From: Aradus depressus
Lineage: Eukaryota > Arthropoda > Insecta > Hemiptera > Aradidae
NCBI GenBank assembly: GCA_963662175.1
Contig: OY759215.1
Coordinates: 12,575,079 to 12,639,078 of the forward strand
DNA: 64,000 bases
Direction of reading: 5' to 3'
Of the stretch, positions 20,955 through 31,670 are shown piece by piece. How positions within the stretch are numbered: the stretch's first letter is position 1; every line of letters begins with the position of its first letter. The notes under the pieces were generated by a model. That model was not told the origin of the DNA and ran no database searches. It worked only from the letters and a program-made list of their open reading frames with translations. The position numbers and the translations under genes are program-made.

Positions 20955-21292
20955 ATTAGGTTTTATGACTCATGCCCGGGCTTTAACTACGAGGTAATAT
21001 CGCCTACTACCAGAGCGCTCTTTCGTCACTCTGCTGGACATGAGACCGACTCTACAGTGGGAGTCCTAAATTTTGCCCACCCTAAATTTTTATTCACCTA
21101 GGGTCTTTAACGAGTACCTGACATCGTACAGACTCGGGACCATCGCTTAACGTCCCATCCGAAGGACGGCGTGCTTAAGTTTATTTTACCTTCCAGATAA
21201 AGTAAACTAAGAGCCTCGGCCGGGTTTCGAACCCATATTCTTGAGCTCTGAAGGCAAGCACGTATAGCACTGAGCAATCGGCGCCCTCTTTA
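20955..21292 (-). mobile_element. SINE-1, full-length copy (minus)
   Basis: Reads on the minus strand from GAGGGCGCCGATTGCTCAG through the B box GGGTTCGAAACCCGGCC, GGGACGTTAAGCGATGG, AGAGTCGG and AAAGCCCGGGCATGAG to a tail with AAAACCTAATC. It is one of the best copies for defining the head. The ending differs from the TAACTAAC tails. Confidence 0.9.
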
Positions 21293-21621
21293 TATATATT
21301 ATAATTATTATTATAAATCATAATAACTAACAATTCAGGAAAATTAAGCATCTTTCCTTCGAAATATTAAGAAAAGGGATTAACAGAGTGGACTTGAAAA
21401 ATGTACCTGTATTGTTGTGAACTTGCGATAGATTCATCATAGATAGAAATAGAGGCCATGCTTCAATGCACGATGCAGAATCACGATATGACATCATGAT
21501 AACTGAGTTATGAGACATGTATAATGTGTGGAGGTCATTGTAGCTGAAATATTGTTTTAGAGAGATGCAGTGTCTCCACGATGACAGGGATGATGAGTGG
21601 GGCTTCAGATCCCCAAACATT

Positions 21622-21777
21622 CAGACTCCAATACATTTTCAAAGCTCATCGGAATCAAGGTAATATTTTTCATCAGACTCCAATACATTTTCAAAGCTCA
21701 TCGGAATCAAGGTAATATTTTTCATCAGACTCCAATACATTTTCAAAGCTCATCGGAACCAAGGTAATATTTTTCAA
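21622..21777. repeat. 52-bp tandem repeat, three copies
   Basis: Units at 21622, 21674 and 21726 start CAGACTCCAATACATTTTCA and contain AAGCTCATCGGAATCAAGG. The third has one change (GGAACC). Family A follows directly. Confidence 0.95.
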
Positions 21778-21799
21778 TCTCGAAATCTATAAAAAAAAA

Positions 21800-21975
21800 T
21801 GTATCGGTGAATCACCAGGCAATCTACTTCCCCAGCAAGAATAAAAAAATAAATGTTCGCTCTCCCTCCAAAACCAATCGACCGTTTATGCTAAATAAAC
21901 ATCAATATTTGACTTACATGGGGGGGCTTCTCAATCCTCATACATTCATTACTACGGCAGTTATTACACGGAGAA
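21800..21975 (+). repeat. Family A head copy
   Basis: ATCGGTGAATCACCAGGCAA, TACTTCCCCAGCAAGAATAA, CTCTCCCTCCAAAACCAATC, GACCGTTTATGCTAAAT and a first module CATTCATTACTACGGCAG. Truncated after the first module. Confidence 0.8.
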
Positions 21976-22022
21976 AAATATATTCTTGCGGCAAAAAAGT
22001 TTTATTCTGTATTTTGTGTCAG

Positions 22023-22135
22023 TGATAGGGTATAGTAGACGCCACTAGGTGATAGGGAATAGCAATAGACACCAGTCGGTGATATTCTATAGTAGACACC
22101 AGTCGATGATATTCTATAGTAGACACCACCAGGTG
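22023..22135. repeat. About 31-bp degenerate tandem repeat
   Basis: Three to four units of GATATTCTATAGTAGACACC followed by AGTCGGT or ACCAGGT. Spacing is 31-38 bases. Confidence 0.8.
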
Positions 22136-22242
22136 ATTCGATGAGAATAGAGTTTTACTAACCAAGCTAAACAAAGTATGAGGAATGTTTTTAATTTAAT
22201 TCCGTAAAAAGATAATGTCAAGAAGATGAAATCTCTGTGTAG

Positions 22243-22360
22243 TTTCCTAAATTTTGTCTACCCTAAATTTTTATTCACCTAGCGCAGAGGTCATAAATCA
22301 TAGCTTAACGTTCCATCCGAAGGACGGCGTGCTCAAGTTTTTTTTTTCTTCTCCAAGAGA
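22243..22360 (-). mobile_element. SINE-1 fragment (minus)
   Basis: CCTAAATTTTTATTCACCTA, CTTAACGTTCCATCCGAAGG and ACGGCGTGCTCAAG are the middle of SINE-1, inverted. Both ends are missing. Confidence 0.75.
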
Positions 22361-24220
22361 GAGCGAATACTTAAGTGTGACTCGGGGTGTAGTCTTAAAT
22401 TCAGAGATAGATGAACCCACAAAAGAGCAAAAACTGATGTTAGAGCAAAAAAATATTTCGAAGATTGAGACAGAGAGCGGAAACTTACATTTAAGTTTGG
22501 GTGTAGCTAATTAGACTAAAAAACACATTAGTGCAGCAAGCTCAGTAGAACCGCTTCAACCAGATACCATGATGTTTATCATAAGTAAAGATCAAGTATA
22601 TTCTGAGTCCTGGGCTTATAAGGATACTTTATGTGCAATTTTATGTCAATGCGACAAACCGTAAAAGTGCTAGTAGCATTCATTGTATGCGTTGGTCCAG
22701 CACACAACTCCACATTTTGAAGTTACTCATGGCCTATGTTTGAACCGGGCTTATAACGATGAAGTACGTCAATTAATTCCTAAAGATTTTCATGTGCCGT
22801 GAGTAGAATATTAGGAACCTGGGTCATCTTTCTTTCACTTTTTGGGGCATCTCAGGAATCGGCATCCCTCAGCTTAACTGTGCATGCATCCTTAGAACCC
22901 TAGCCTCTTTTTACCCTTCCCTTTTCCCGTCACTTGAGGCTTTGCCTGAGCACTCCGTCCTTCGGATCACTCACTAACCACTGCCGAACACTTTCCCCTT
23001 CACTTTTTGTTCTTTGCTCTCTTTGTTCCATCCTCATCCCTCCACCGACGTTCAGTTCCATTTTCATGACATCTCTTCTTATCGATACTATGTGCAGAAG
23101 AGTTGGTATGATATTGATGAGTGTGGCCGCTGGGTAATCGGCGATGGTTAACGATAAGGTAAAGTGAAGGAGAAGGTGGTTAAGGCTGACTTAATGTGGG
23201 CAAAATTCCATCCTAAAAAGTAAAAGAGAGATGTGTCGTGACTGTCTGGCCCAGGTGCCCATATACAACTAACGGCTCACTTTAATGCTTAGAGCTCTAG
23301 GATGTACACACCAGCCCTCCCTTCTATGGAGGGCCCCCAAAAGTTGCAGCGCGACGGGCTCGCTACACCATAAATCCGCTTCTATCTGTCCCAATAAAAA
23401 GCACATATACCTAGCTGACGATGGGACGAAGCACTCTCCTTTCTAAGACAAGTCTCGAAAGGTTCTTGAGAGCCTCGTATTATTGCGCTGAAACCATGCA
23501 AAAGGGAAACCTAACATCCCCTAGTATGCGGGGTCCGTTTCGTCTCAACAGATCTCTTCTAAAGGACATCGTACTCTGGGCAATCTCAATCCGTAGATTT
23601 CGGCATTCCGACATGCATAGACCACTTTTTTGGATAGGTCAAATGTCGACAGTCGGCGATGAAACATGTGACCTATTACAACTTCAACCGAAATTCACTG
23701 TGGGGGTGGGGGGGAGGGGGGGGAGTGAGCGGTTACTCTTCCTCCTGATTGTTGTACCACGTCTCTTGGAGTAAAGTAGTAATAGCTTCCTTCTCCAGTC
23801 TATTTTCATAAAGGTTCTCTAGTCACCTGAGATATTCCCTGGTAGGTATATCCTCAAACGCCAGGCCGTGGTTGAGAAACTACGACTCCCCGCTTGAGGT
23901 GTTACCTAGCAGTTCGAATTGCCTTTAGGTCCATCGGCCAGCATCCTGTAAGAACCTGCAGAGCTCTGTAAGTCCTGTGCGCCCTGCTTTCAGCACTCTT
24001 CAAAATAATAGTATTCTTAAAATAAAAAGGTGGGACTGGAGAGTCTAAAGAAATATAATCGGAAATACAGCATGACACAGTCTTTCTACATAAATTGCCA
24101 AGGCAATGGCTACTTGGTGTACCTTAATTTCTGGAGTGGTGGGGGTCTGTAGATATGGAAATATGAAGAATAAATGTGGATACGCGTAGACATTTCAAGC
24201 TAGAGGGAGGGTTTTAGCAT
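22361..24220. other. Unassigned; short unexplained open frames
   Basis: 22362-22514 reads openly on the plus strand as part of an 86-codon frame (acidic, ending LHLSLGVAN) with no recognised domain. 23421-23774 is a 117-codon frame (contains LLKDIVLWAISIRRFRH) in a G+C-richer patch with many arginines; it has no recognised domain and ends in a G-rich run at 23697-23727. Neither has convincing gene context. Confidence 0.3.
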
Positions 24221-24223
24221 TTA

Positions 24224-24923
24224 GGCGGGTATTACACTATAAAAGTTCTTTGACAAAGATCTTTTATAAAAGTTGTATCGAATTTTTTTTAAATTTCTTT
24301 TATAAAATATCTTTTATGACTACAAAATTTAATATTACACTATGTAAAATATTTTATAAATCTCAGTTTTTTGTTTCAAGACAGTACTAGAAAGTTTTGT
24401 GCAAGTGACTATTGTGTCGCAAAAATGAATGACGTTTTAATACCAATTGCCGCAGGTTTTGGGGCTGCTGCAGTAGCATAGGCGGGAAAAAATAAACATA
24501 AGCATGTAAAGAAACGTTTGTGGGTAAGACCTTGGGTTGCGCGGCGCGAGTTTATGAGCATCCATCAGAATTTACTGAAAGAACTGTCCATGGAAGATAC
24601 AAAAAGTTACTTGAACTATTTGAGGATGAATAAAAAAAACCTTCGATTACTTGCTTCTGAAGGTGGGACCAATAATATCTAGGGAAATGACACATTTGCG
24701 TAACCCAATACCCCCTGAAGAACGACTTATGGTTACACTGCGAAACAGCAGGAGTGGGAGAGACAACATTTATCAAATATTGGATGAGAATGCAAACTAT
24801 GATAAAAGAACTTTTATAAAAGACAAATTTTATAAAACTTGAGCTATTACACTATCAAATTTATCGTAAAAGTTCTTTTATGAAAGATCTTCGTCAAAGA
24901 ACTTTTATAGTGTAATACCCGCC
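24224..24923 (+). mobile_element. PIF/Harbinger-type TIR element, internally deleted (700 bp)
   Basis: Left end GGCGGGTATTACACTATAAA and right end TTTATAGTGTAATACCCGCC are perfect inverted repeats at the tip, continuing with AGTTCTTTGAC, and flanked by a TTA duplication (24221-24223 and 24924-24926). A 3-bp TWA duplication is the mark of PIF/Harbinger elements. The interior keeps the start of a transposase but lacks the DDE catalytic part. It should be mobile only with outside transposase. Confidence 0.88.
24425..24842 (+). pseudogene. Harbinger transposase N-terminal remnant
   Basis: From an ATG at 24425 the frame reads with a stop at 24479, then RLWVRPWVARREF, LLKELSMEDTKSYLNYLRM, and, after a shift to the next frame near 24640, PIISREMTHLRNPIPPEERL followed by MVTLR. 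This order (WVRPW, R.EF, L..EL..D...Y..YLRM, P.I....T..R..I..EERL..TLR) is the N-terminal signature of HARBI1-like transposases. The DDE domain is absent and the downstream frame runs into the right terminal repeat. One stop and one frameshift mean it is dead. Confidence 0.8.
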
Positions 24924-24926
24924 TTA

Positions 24927-26170
24927 TTGATGGTTGCTATGTGGATAGAGTGCCTGGTTATTAATCTCAGAGGAGGTTATGGAGATTCGGGGTTATTATG
25001 TTCGGTAGCTATTAGCAGCAGAAAGAACGTGAGCGTTATCACTTTGTGGCCTTCTGACGTAATGCAGGGGCAAGCAAAGTCCCATAAGGAGGGGACAAGC
25101 AAAGGGACGAAAAGTTATTCCTGTACAACGCAGAGTTTACCAACTAGTAAATATTAAAATAATTAAATTTTCAACTTGAAAAATACTATTTGTGGGCTTA
25201 AGCTGCATGTAAAAGTCACTTATTATATCTAGTAAAACGAAAAAGATTAACAAAAATAATAGTATTTTCAGTAGGTACAAGATGCACCGATACCTAATAG
25301 TTTAATATCCGTGAAAGAGATAGTCATTATTTGTTATAATTATGAGCCGGTTGTATTTTCCTTGTAGTTCATAAACTATCAGAAAATAATAAATTATTTT
25401 CTTTGCTTCAAAATATCCTGGTATTAAGCTTTTAATTGCTTTGCAATAATTTTTATATATTTTTATGTTTTTACTATGCCATTAAGAAGGCCGGGTCTTA
25501 GGTGAGGGGAGAACTGAAAATGAAGATTTAAAAAAAAAGTTGAGTTAATAAAATAAAATAGAAAAATAAAAATTAAAAAAAAAAGTAAAGAAGTGGGTAT
25601 TTTTGAGTGTGTGAGTGGTGGATGGGTGTGGCTGGGGCTAGCCAATAGGAGCCGACCACCCTCCTACCTAGCCCCGCCCCCTTGAGGGCTCATCTCATGT
25701 CTGCCACCCTCCCTCCCTCCACATACCTGCATCACTTCTCACCATTGACCTAACTAAGCAATTTGGAGATCCACGCTTTCTTCTTTCACTGGAGTAAAAT
25801 ATGTGCCAGTTAGGGAAATAATAACATAAGCCTCATATGAGTGATGTTGTTATTTATGTTCTATGTACAATCTACTCTAGATTAACCAGGGTATAATAAA
25901 GCAAAATTACGGTTAACCCAAAAACTAAAGTATGCACAGGGCTGGTGCAAGTGGCGAATTAGGCGGCCGCCATGGCTGCAAAATATGAGGACGGTACTAC
26001 GACAAACTATTTTATTTTATTTTTTTTCTAAAAGTAAATAAATTATTTATTTATTTATTTTAAGTATGAGGCAGGGGTAACAATTTTAATTATTTTATGT
26101 ATTCTTGCATATGATGATAAAGTATAACCCTTAAGCAAGCAAAAATTTTAAAAATTTAATTTTTACGGAA
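24927..26170. other. Unassigned; one promoter-like G+C patch
   Basis: 25615-25735 is G+C-rich in A+T-rich surroundings and contains GGGTGTGGCTGGGGC, AGCCAATAGGAG (CCAAT-like) and AGCCCCGCCCC (GC-box-like). It could be a regulatory patch, but no start site or downstream gene is visible. The rest is A+T-rich. Confidence 0.25.
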
Positions 26171-26240
26171 AAGCGCTCTGGTGGTAGGCCATATGACCTC
26201 GTAGTTAAAGCCCGGGCAAGAGTCACAATAACTAATTAAG
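26171..26240 (+). mobile_element. SINE-1 3' tail fragment
   Basis: AAAGCGCTCTGGTGGTAGG, CCATATGACCTCGTAGTTAA, AGCCCGGGCAAGAGTCAC and AATAACTAATTA: only the last 70 bases of SINE-1. Confidence 0.85.
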
Positions 26241-26886
26241 ATATAAGCCTACTACTATATTGTAGGTACTCCAAATGCGTGGGTGTGTGAGGGTCGGCAC
26301 ACTGGTCGTTCACCTAGGGTGCCTAGTTTCTTTATTCCTACTCTAAGGTTAAATTATGACGATAACCTTAGAATTCAGGCTTGAGGGATATTTTTTTCAT
26401 TAATAGAACTTTACGGTTAAGCCAAAGCACGGATGATCCACCCCAAAAAATCGGTAACAAAAAACATCATTGGCAAAACATATATTTCATATATATTTTA
26501 TCAAGTATAATTTCACGTACAATTGATAGAGAAAAGTAGAATCTTCTTCGATTTTAATGAAATTGGTGAGCTTATAGACTTAAAATAGGCATTCATAACT
26601 TCAGTTCCTTTCAAGGGCTAATGTTGGGCTTGTTTGAATGCCTATGTGCTCTTTCAAAGGGAGAGGGTAAAGAAGGCAGTATAACCTACCTAGCTCCGGG
26701 TGCTCTAACGCGACCCACCTGCGATTATCCCCAGCGCAACGCAGCCATAAAAAACATAGATGCACTGGTCCCAAGCTCTCTCGGGCAACGCTAGTAAGGT
26801 AGGTAGGAGAACCCAGACGTTATCTCCGGCGAGTGGCGGAGTCCTACAACCGTCCGAAGCCCCCCAGGGGGTCTGGCACACTGGAA
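26241..26886. other. Unassigned sequence
   Basis: 26690-26880 is G+C-richer and has no recognised motif. No gene or repeat family assigned. Confidence 0.35.
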
Positions 26887-27010
26887 AAAAAATGTACTTC
26901 CCCAGCAGAAAATATTCAACTACGTTTACACTCTCCCTTCATTTCCAGTCGATTTGATTTTTCAAAATTCCGGTGAAAATTCAAAATCGAATTTCTGACC
27001 TAATACATAA
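26887..27010 (+). repeat. Family A, internally deleted copy
   Basis: Head TGTACTTCCCCAGCAGAAAA and CTCTCCCTTCATTTCCAGTC are joined directly to the end AATTCCGGTGAAAATTCAAA and ATCGAATTTCTGACCTAATA. About 600 bases of modules are missing. Confidence 0.7.
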
Positions 27011-27326
27011 CTTAACCAACCATTCATCACAAGTTAACTCTTCAATTGATTAGTTCTATGCAGTATTCGACAACAACGTGATTCTTTGACCACAACAGGT
27101 TGTCAGACAAAATAATTTAGTTGACAGTATTAAAAAATCGGTTCTATTTAAAAAAAGAGCAGTGGACACTTCCTACGATAAGCAAGTTCCCCTGATTAGG
27201 TCCGTATCTTCAGTCTATCATTCACAAAATATTATCTCTATACCGCTATCTGTTTCTTCCAGATTCGGTTTCTGTCATTTTTTAAAAATATTTGGGCACT
27301 TATAAGAACAGTAATAAGAAGGGTTA

Positions 27327-27349
27327 CCCCCCCCCCCCCCCCCCCCCCC
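27327..27349. repeat. Poly-C tract, 23 bases
   Basis: Uninterrupted C run after GGGTTA. Confidence 0.97.
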
Positions 27350-27473
27350 TCTTTTGAAATGTCTAAATTTATTCAGTACTTCAAAATTTCAGTTGTTTCC
27401 ATCTCTCTCCAGAAATGTCTCTGCTTAGGGTAGAATTACAATTTGTCACCCATTTCTAAATAACTCTTCACAT

Positions 27474-27503
27474 GGGGGGGGAGGGGGGGGGGGGGGGGGG
27501 GGG
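27474..27503. repeat. Poly-G tract with one A
   Basis: Eight G, one A and 21 G, adjoining the end of a family A copy. Confidence 0.97.
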
Positions 27504-27513
27504 CTACTTGTGA

Positions 27514-27935
27514 TTTTTAGTTCCCCATCTATACGAAGTATGACGGAAGTGTTATGTAACGGACGTTGAGTTTTTTTAAACGAAATTTCATGTTTTCCGC
27601 ACCTGATTCTAAACGTGTGTCGTGAACATGGTAGCTCCCGATAAAATTTAATGTATCGTCATGAAATGTATATGTGTATCCAGAGCCCCATAAGGACGAC
27701 AACTATTGATTTTCAGGCAAATCGGCCGAAGGGGAGGAGGGATTAGGGAGAGGCTTAAACAAAAACTCTAAAAACTGCAAAACCTCATAAGGACGACACT
27801 TGGAGGATCAGAGAGAGAGAGAGAGAACGGGGAGGGGGGGGGGGGGGTGTCAAGTCAAAAACTCCAATAACTGCCAATGTAGAGAATGTACGAGACTCTG
27901 ACTCGTATCACACATTTAGTATGAGGATATAGGAG
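27514..27935 (-). repeat. Family A copy (minus)
   Basis: Minus-strand end TTTTAGTTCCCCATCTATAC with GAAGTATGACGGAAGTG, then CTCCCGATAAAATTTAATG, CATAAGGACGACAACTATTG, TTTTCAGGCAAATCGGCC, ATTAGGGAGAGGC and the CCAATAACTGCCAATGTAG module. A GA microsatellite and a G-run lie at 27810-27848 where the C-rich module segment should be. Confidence 0.8.
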
Positions 27936-27954
27936 CGGTGTTTCAAGGTGTTTA

Positions 27955-27988
27955 AATCTCCCAGATAAAAAACCTAAGGGCCTTGGAG
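27955..27988 (-). mobile_element. SINE-1 scrap (minus)
   Basis: AATCTCCCAGATAAAAAACC and TAAGGGCCTTGG match the SINE-1 segment just after the B box, inverted. Confidence 0.5.
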
Positions 27989-28193
27989 AGAGAAGTTGAT
28001 GCAATAATAACATGCATAAAATCAAAAGACATAGGCAACGTCAAGACTAGTTCTGGACTGCCTCGAAACCCGAAAAGTCTACCAAAGAGGATTCAAAGAC
28101 AAAAGAGAAGCAGGCCTCTTGCGAAAAAAGGGAGTCTGAACGGTATGGATCGCTAAACGTCACCGGAAAAAATTCCCGGGGGAAGGGTATACC

Positions 28194-28556
28194 TTGGCAG
28201 CCATGGAAACCGAGAAAAACTACATGATCCTAGGAGTCAACCTAGAACGACACCGGACTACTTTTGGACATCTCTCTCCACATCAAAAGATAGCACGCAC
28301 AGAGTTGGCCAAGACGAGGACACAGCTGATTGCGGAGGGCTGCTCCGGAAACGACTTGACTTCAATGGACCCAAGGGATATTGCAAACCTGCCATTTAGC
28401 CAAGTGACTTATACTAATCCGCATTTACCATCTTGCTCCTCATATACTTTCATCGTAGGAAATCAGAATTTATTCAGAAAGCCTGCATTCAAAAAGAACC
28501 CCATTGATTACGGAGGTGGTTGTCATCTATTATGTCTATATGTTGTAATCACTTAG
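28194..28556 (+). CDS. Open frame of unknown function, doubtful
   Basis: 120 codons opening MAAMETEKNYMILGVNLERH, counting from a TTG at 28194; the first ATG is at 28203. The first 75 residues are lysine/arginine/threonine-rich with coding-like composition (HLSPHQKIARTELAKTRTQL); the last 45 look like run-on sequence. The 170 bases upstream, in another frame, also read as basic peptide. No domain is recognised. It may be an exon of a host gene or a decayed transposon frame; no splice sites or paralogues confirm either. It lies just left of a TIR element. Confidence 0.2.
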   Translation: MAAMETEKNYMILGVNLERHRTTFGHLSPHQKIARTELAKTRTQLIAEGCSGNDLTSMDPRDIANLPFSQVTYTNPHLPSCSSYTFIVGNQNLFRKPAFKKNPIDYGGGCHLLCLYVVIT

Positions 28557-28604
28557 TGAAACCAGTAATTTCATGAAAAAACAAGTCATTTCACGAACTG
28601 CCGG

Positions 28605-29131
28605 CATATTGTGAAATTACATTATATGTCCTAGGCTTTTCATGGAATGACGATTTTTCTTGTTGTACACAATCGTATGGTATTTAGTCTTTGACGGTTC
28701 ATGAAATGCCTTAGTGATACTGAGGCAGATTGTAAAATCTGATTTAATCATGTTTAAATTAAATTTAAAGCCAAAAAATATTTCAATTAGGATTTAAAAA
28801 TGGTTTACAACTGTAAATAAATTAATGATTATATTATATTTGAAATAGGGATAAACACAAATTAAAAATAAACAAATGGCTTATTTTATTTCGTGAATTG
28901 TTTTGTCACTTATTGATACAAGGACCACTTTTGTGGGACCTGGAATTGCACTTCGGTTTAGATGATAAAACAAAAGCATCTGTTAATATGACATTGCACT
29001 TTTGACGGTTGCTTATAACCTCAACAAGTGTTACATGGTTTAACTAGTCAGAATGTGCAGAACATCAAGTGCCGGACGTAATTACGTCATTTCATGAAAA
29101 GCCTAGGCATTTAATGTAATTTCACAATATG
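28605..29131. mobile_element. TIR element of unassigned superfamily (527 bp)
   Basis: Left end CATATTGTGAAATTACATTA, continuing ATGTCCTAGGCTTTTCATGG and AATGACG, is inverted at 29085-29131 with few mismatches (about 47 bases). A CCTAGGCTTTTCATG core and repeated ATTTCATGAA motifs lie in both ends. The middle is A+T-rich with no transposase frame. No clear target duplication was found, so the superfamily is open. Confidence 0.75.
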
Positions 29132-29378
29132 TATATAGTATATATAAGACGTTTCCTGAATAATTTCACTGCGTCTCGGCTCATTATAGTTAGGCCCTGC
29201 CTCGGAAGGAACTGCAGTATATACTTATGGGTCTTTGTTTTAAGGTTGACAATGGAAAGAGCTGATGAGCTGAGCTGTGGTAGGTATGCTTTATGTTCTG
29301 TAACGATGGGATAGTTCCACGAACCCTAGTTACGTAAGTGCATCAACCTCTTGTTATGTCTATAGTCCACTTGAGTGA

Positions 29379-29890
29379 GCTTCATTCGTTTCGCTCTTAC
29401 AGGTTACATCTTCATCATACCTTTCAGGAGGGTGAATCCTATATCATGCTTCGTTTGTCGCTATGATTGGAATACCTGTCATTTTCTTCATAAAGGCCTG
29501 CATTCGAATTATCAGTGGGTATCTTCAGTCGGTCGTGGAATGTGCTGAGGGGCCATGTTGGAAGGTCGCGTTCAGGATAGAATGGCGCTTCTGAATGAAA
29601 CGAATTTCCTTTCGTCTTCCGCATGTTCATAGAGGGCTCTGCCTGCTCTGAATCTCTTTGACTCTTTTCATACACACATAACTACAGCCAGATACAACCG
29701 ACATGGTGATGGTAAGTACAATGATTGTCGTTATCAAAGAGCTTTCAGCTCTTCTGGTTTCAAATCAGTTTAGTTTGTTTTTAGGTGAGGCCATGCGAAC
29801 GTTGAAGTCACCTTATGAGTCAACTGAACGGACTTCGCTCTTAAAGGTTACATCTTCATCGATGAATCTTATATGAAGCCTGAATGATTG
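29379..29890. repeat. Degenerate direct duplication
   Basis: TTCGCTCTTACAGGTTACAT at 29391 returns as TTCGCTCTTAAAGGTTACAT at 29834, with CTTCATC and ATGATTGGAATAC following in both (29463 and 29892). Sequence between is less similar. Confidence 0.5.
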
Positions 29891-30147
29891 GAATACTTGT
29901 TTTTGATTGGTCAAACCGAATGGTCATACCTATGTAACAGTGGTGCCAACTAATTAACTCTCAGTCAGTTTCTTGGCCACACCTGTAAGGGACATTACAT
30001 TTTCACTCTTACGTCATACTTCCAAAGAAATGAATCTCGATAACCGATAAACATGTTCTTACTATATTTTCTGTTTGTGTTCTTACCCTACCTTCTAACA
30101 TTTTTATCTGAAGCAGTTATATTATTTTTACCCAAAACTAAAGTGAA

Positions 30148-30447
30148 AAAGGGAGGACACTGGTAGCTCAGAGGTAGCGTGCTAACCTACTGAGTTCAAG
30201 ATTGTGGGTTCGAAACCCGGCCGAGGTTCTTAGGTTTTTTAACTGGAAGTTGAAAAAACCATGAGCACGCCGTTCTTTGGATGGGACGTTAAGCGATGGT
30301 CTCGAGCCTGTATGTGAATAAATCTAAGTAGACAAAATTTAGGACTTCCAAAGTAGAGTCGGGCTCAGGTACACCAGAGCGACGAAAGAGTCTAGTAGTA
30401 GGCGATATGACCTCGTAGTTAAAGCCCGGGCATGAGTCACAATAAGT
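30148..30447 (+). mobile_element. SINE-1, best full-length copy with target duplication
   Basis: Head CTGGTAGCTCAGAGGTAGCG (A box), then GTGGGTTCGAAACCCGGCC (B box), body ACGCCGTTCTTTGGATGG, GACGTTAAGCGATGG, AGAGTCGGGCTCAGG, GACCTCGTAGTTAAAGC and the tail CACAATAAGTAAC. Flanks AACTAAAGTGAA (30136-30147) and AACTATAGTGAA (30448-30459) match at 11 of 12 bases and look like a target-site duplication, typical of LINE-driven insertion. Use this copy as the reference for the family. Confidence 0.92.
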
Positions 30448-30459
30448 AACTATAGTGAA

Positions 30460-31261
30460 CTTAAATTATATTCATTCATCTTATAATATTCAAGTCAGTT
30501 TTTTTTTTTTTCTTAACTGCAGGTATTTGCAGGCTGAAGTAATAAAAAATAAATAAAAAGAAAAAACATAAAAATAATAACAACTTTGGTACTAAAACAA
30601 TGTATTTATTTGCTCCTCTCTGGTTATTTCCACCTTAAAAAAAAGTATTTTTTATGGATATACGGAATTACAAGTGATAGCCCACAAAATTATAGAGTAA
30701 AACCCACCGGGCTTCATCGACAAAGACCATTTCACAAGAGACCTCGTGCAAATAATATGTCTCCTGGCTACTTCTTAAACGCAGCCTTCTCTCTCTTACA
30801 GTTTCTTTACTTACTTCAACCATTCACCAGCCAGTTTCCATTCTCACAACTTACTTGTTTTAAGTTTTTCAATATCATACTTACTCGTACATATTTTCTT
30901 GTGTAAAATTATTTTATTTCCTTCATTTTTAATTCATCCTCATGAAAAATCCTTATATCTTCACACTGTAAAACTCCTTAACTGGGACGCGAACAGGAAT
31001 AAGGTCAAATGGCTTACTTTTATCAACTTCTTGTTGAAAATACTAAAATCCGGGCTACAAGGCTTATAGAGCAAACATAGGGACTCGGGCTGCTTCGAGA
31101 AGGGTTGGAAGGGTGCGTAAATTTGAGCACCACAAAGTAGTACTCGGGAATGTGACTTATCTGGAAGTTGTACCGATCAAGTTGAGTATAAAAAAAGCTA
31201 GGCATTAATGTGGCAGCCTACCAGAGGCCAAATCAGTGTCTTGATCTGGAAGCTGTGACAC
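30460..31261. other. Unassigned A+T-rich sequence
   Basis: A 106-codon frame at 30586-30906 is lysine- and phenylalanine-rich and without a recognised domain. No repeat recognised. Confidence 0.35.
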
Positions 31262-31670
31262 ATGGCTTACATCAGACTCTCCTCACTCTACCCACTTCTA
31301 AACAAGAACACTACACTCCGACATGAATGTGCCACACTACTCTACACCGCACTCATACGGCCACTTACGCCTGTTCTGTTTGGCTAGGCACAAGCCAGAA
31401 CAACATTAAGAAGCTATTAACCTTCAAAAAAAAAGTTCTCCGCCTTGCCATAAACGCGCCTTTGACTGTAAGGAATTCTCGGATACTCAGGGAGATGAGG
31501 GTTCCCGGAGTTCGAGACTTCATATTGAAGGTAGCGACAACGTCCAGGACAGCCCCGTCCTGCAGTGTCTTTCTGGAGTCTCTTCTTTTGGCATTGGGCA
31601 ACATCTCTCACACAGTCTGAAGCCCGCCCCGGCTTATTCAGGCCATCCTTTGACTACTGTCTTTAATTTT
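31262..31670 (+). pseudogene. Jockey-type LINE ORF2 C-terminal fragment
   Basis: Opens with LSSLYPLLNKNTTLRHECA and LLYTALIRPL, shifts frame near 31368, then reads TYACSVWLGTSQNNIKKL, TFKKKVLRLAINAPLTVRN and ILREMRVPGVRDFI. The order (L-R-P, YA..VW, IKKL, K.LRL...AP..VRN) is the segment after the reverse transcriptase thumb of jockey-clade ORF2 proteins. The catalytic domain is missing (5' truncation) and the 3' UTR runs into a T-rich stretch near 31670-31725. A chance frame on the other strand overlaps it. Confidence 0.8.

Noticed and set aside
25610..25740. CCAAT and GC-box-like promoter
   Set aside because: Single short matches in a G+C patch with no transcript or gene downstream; kept only as a note.
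30153..30225. Possible tRNA gene at the SINE-1 head
   Set aside because: Followed by the SINE-1 body and flanked by a target duplication; present in many copies.
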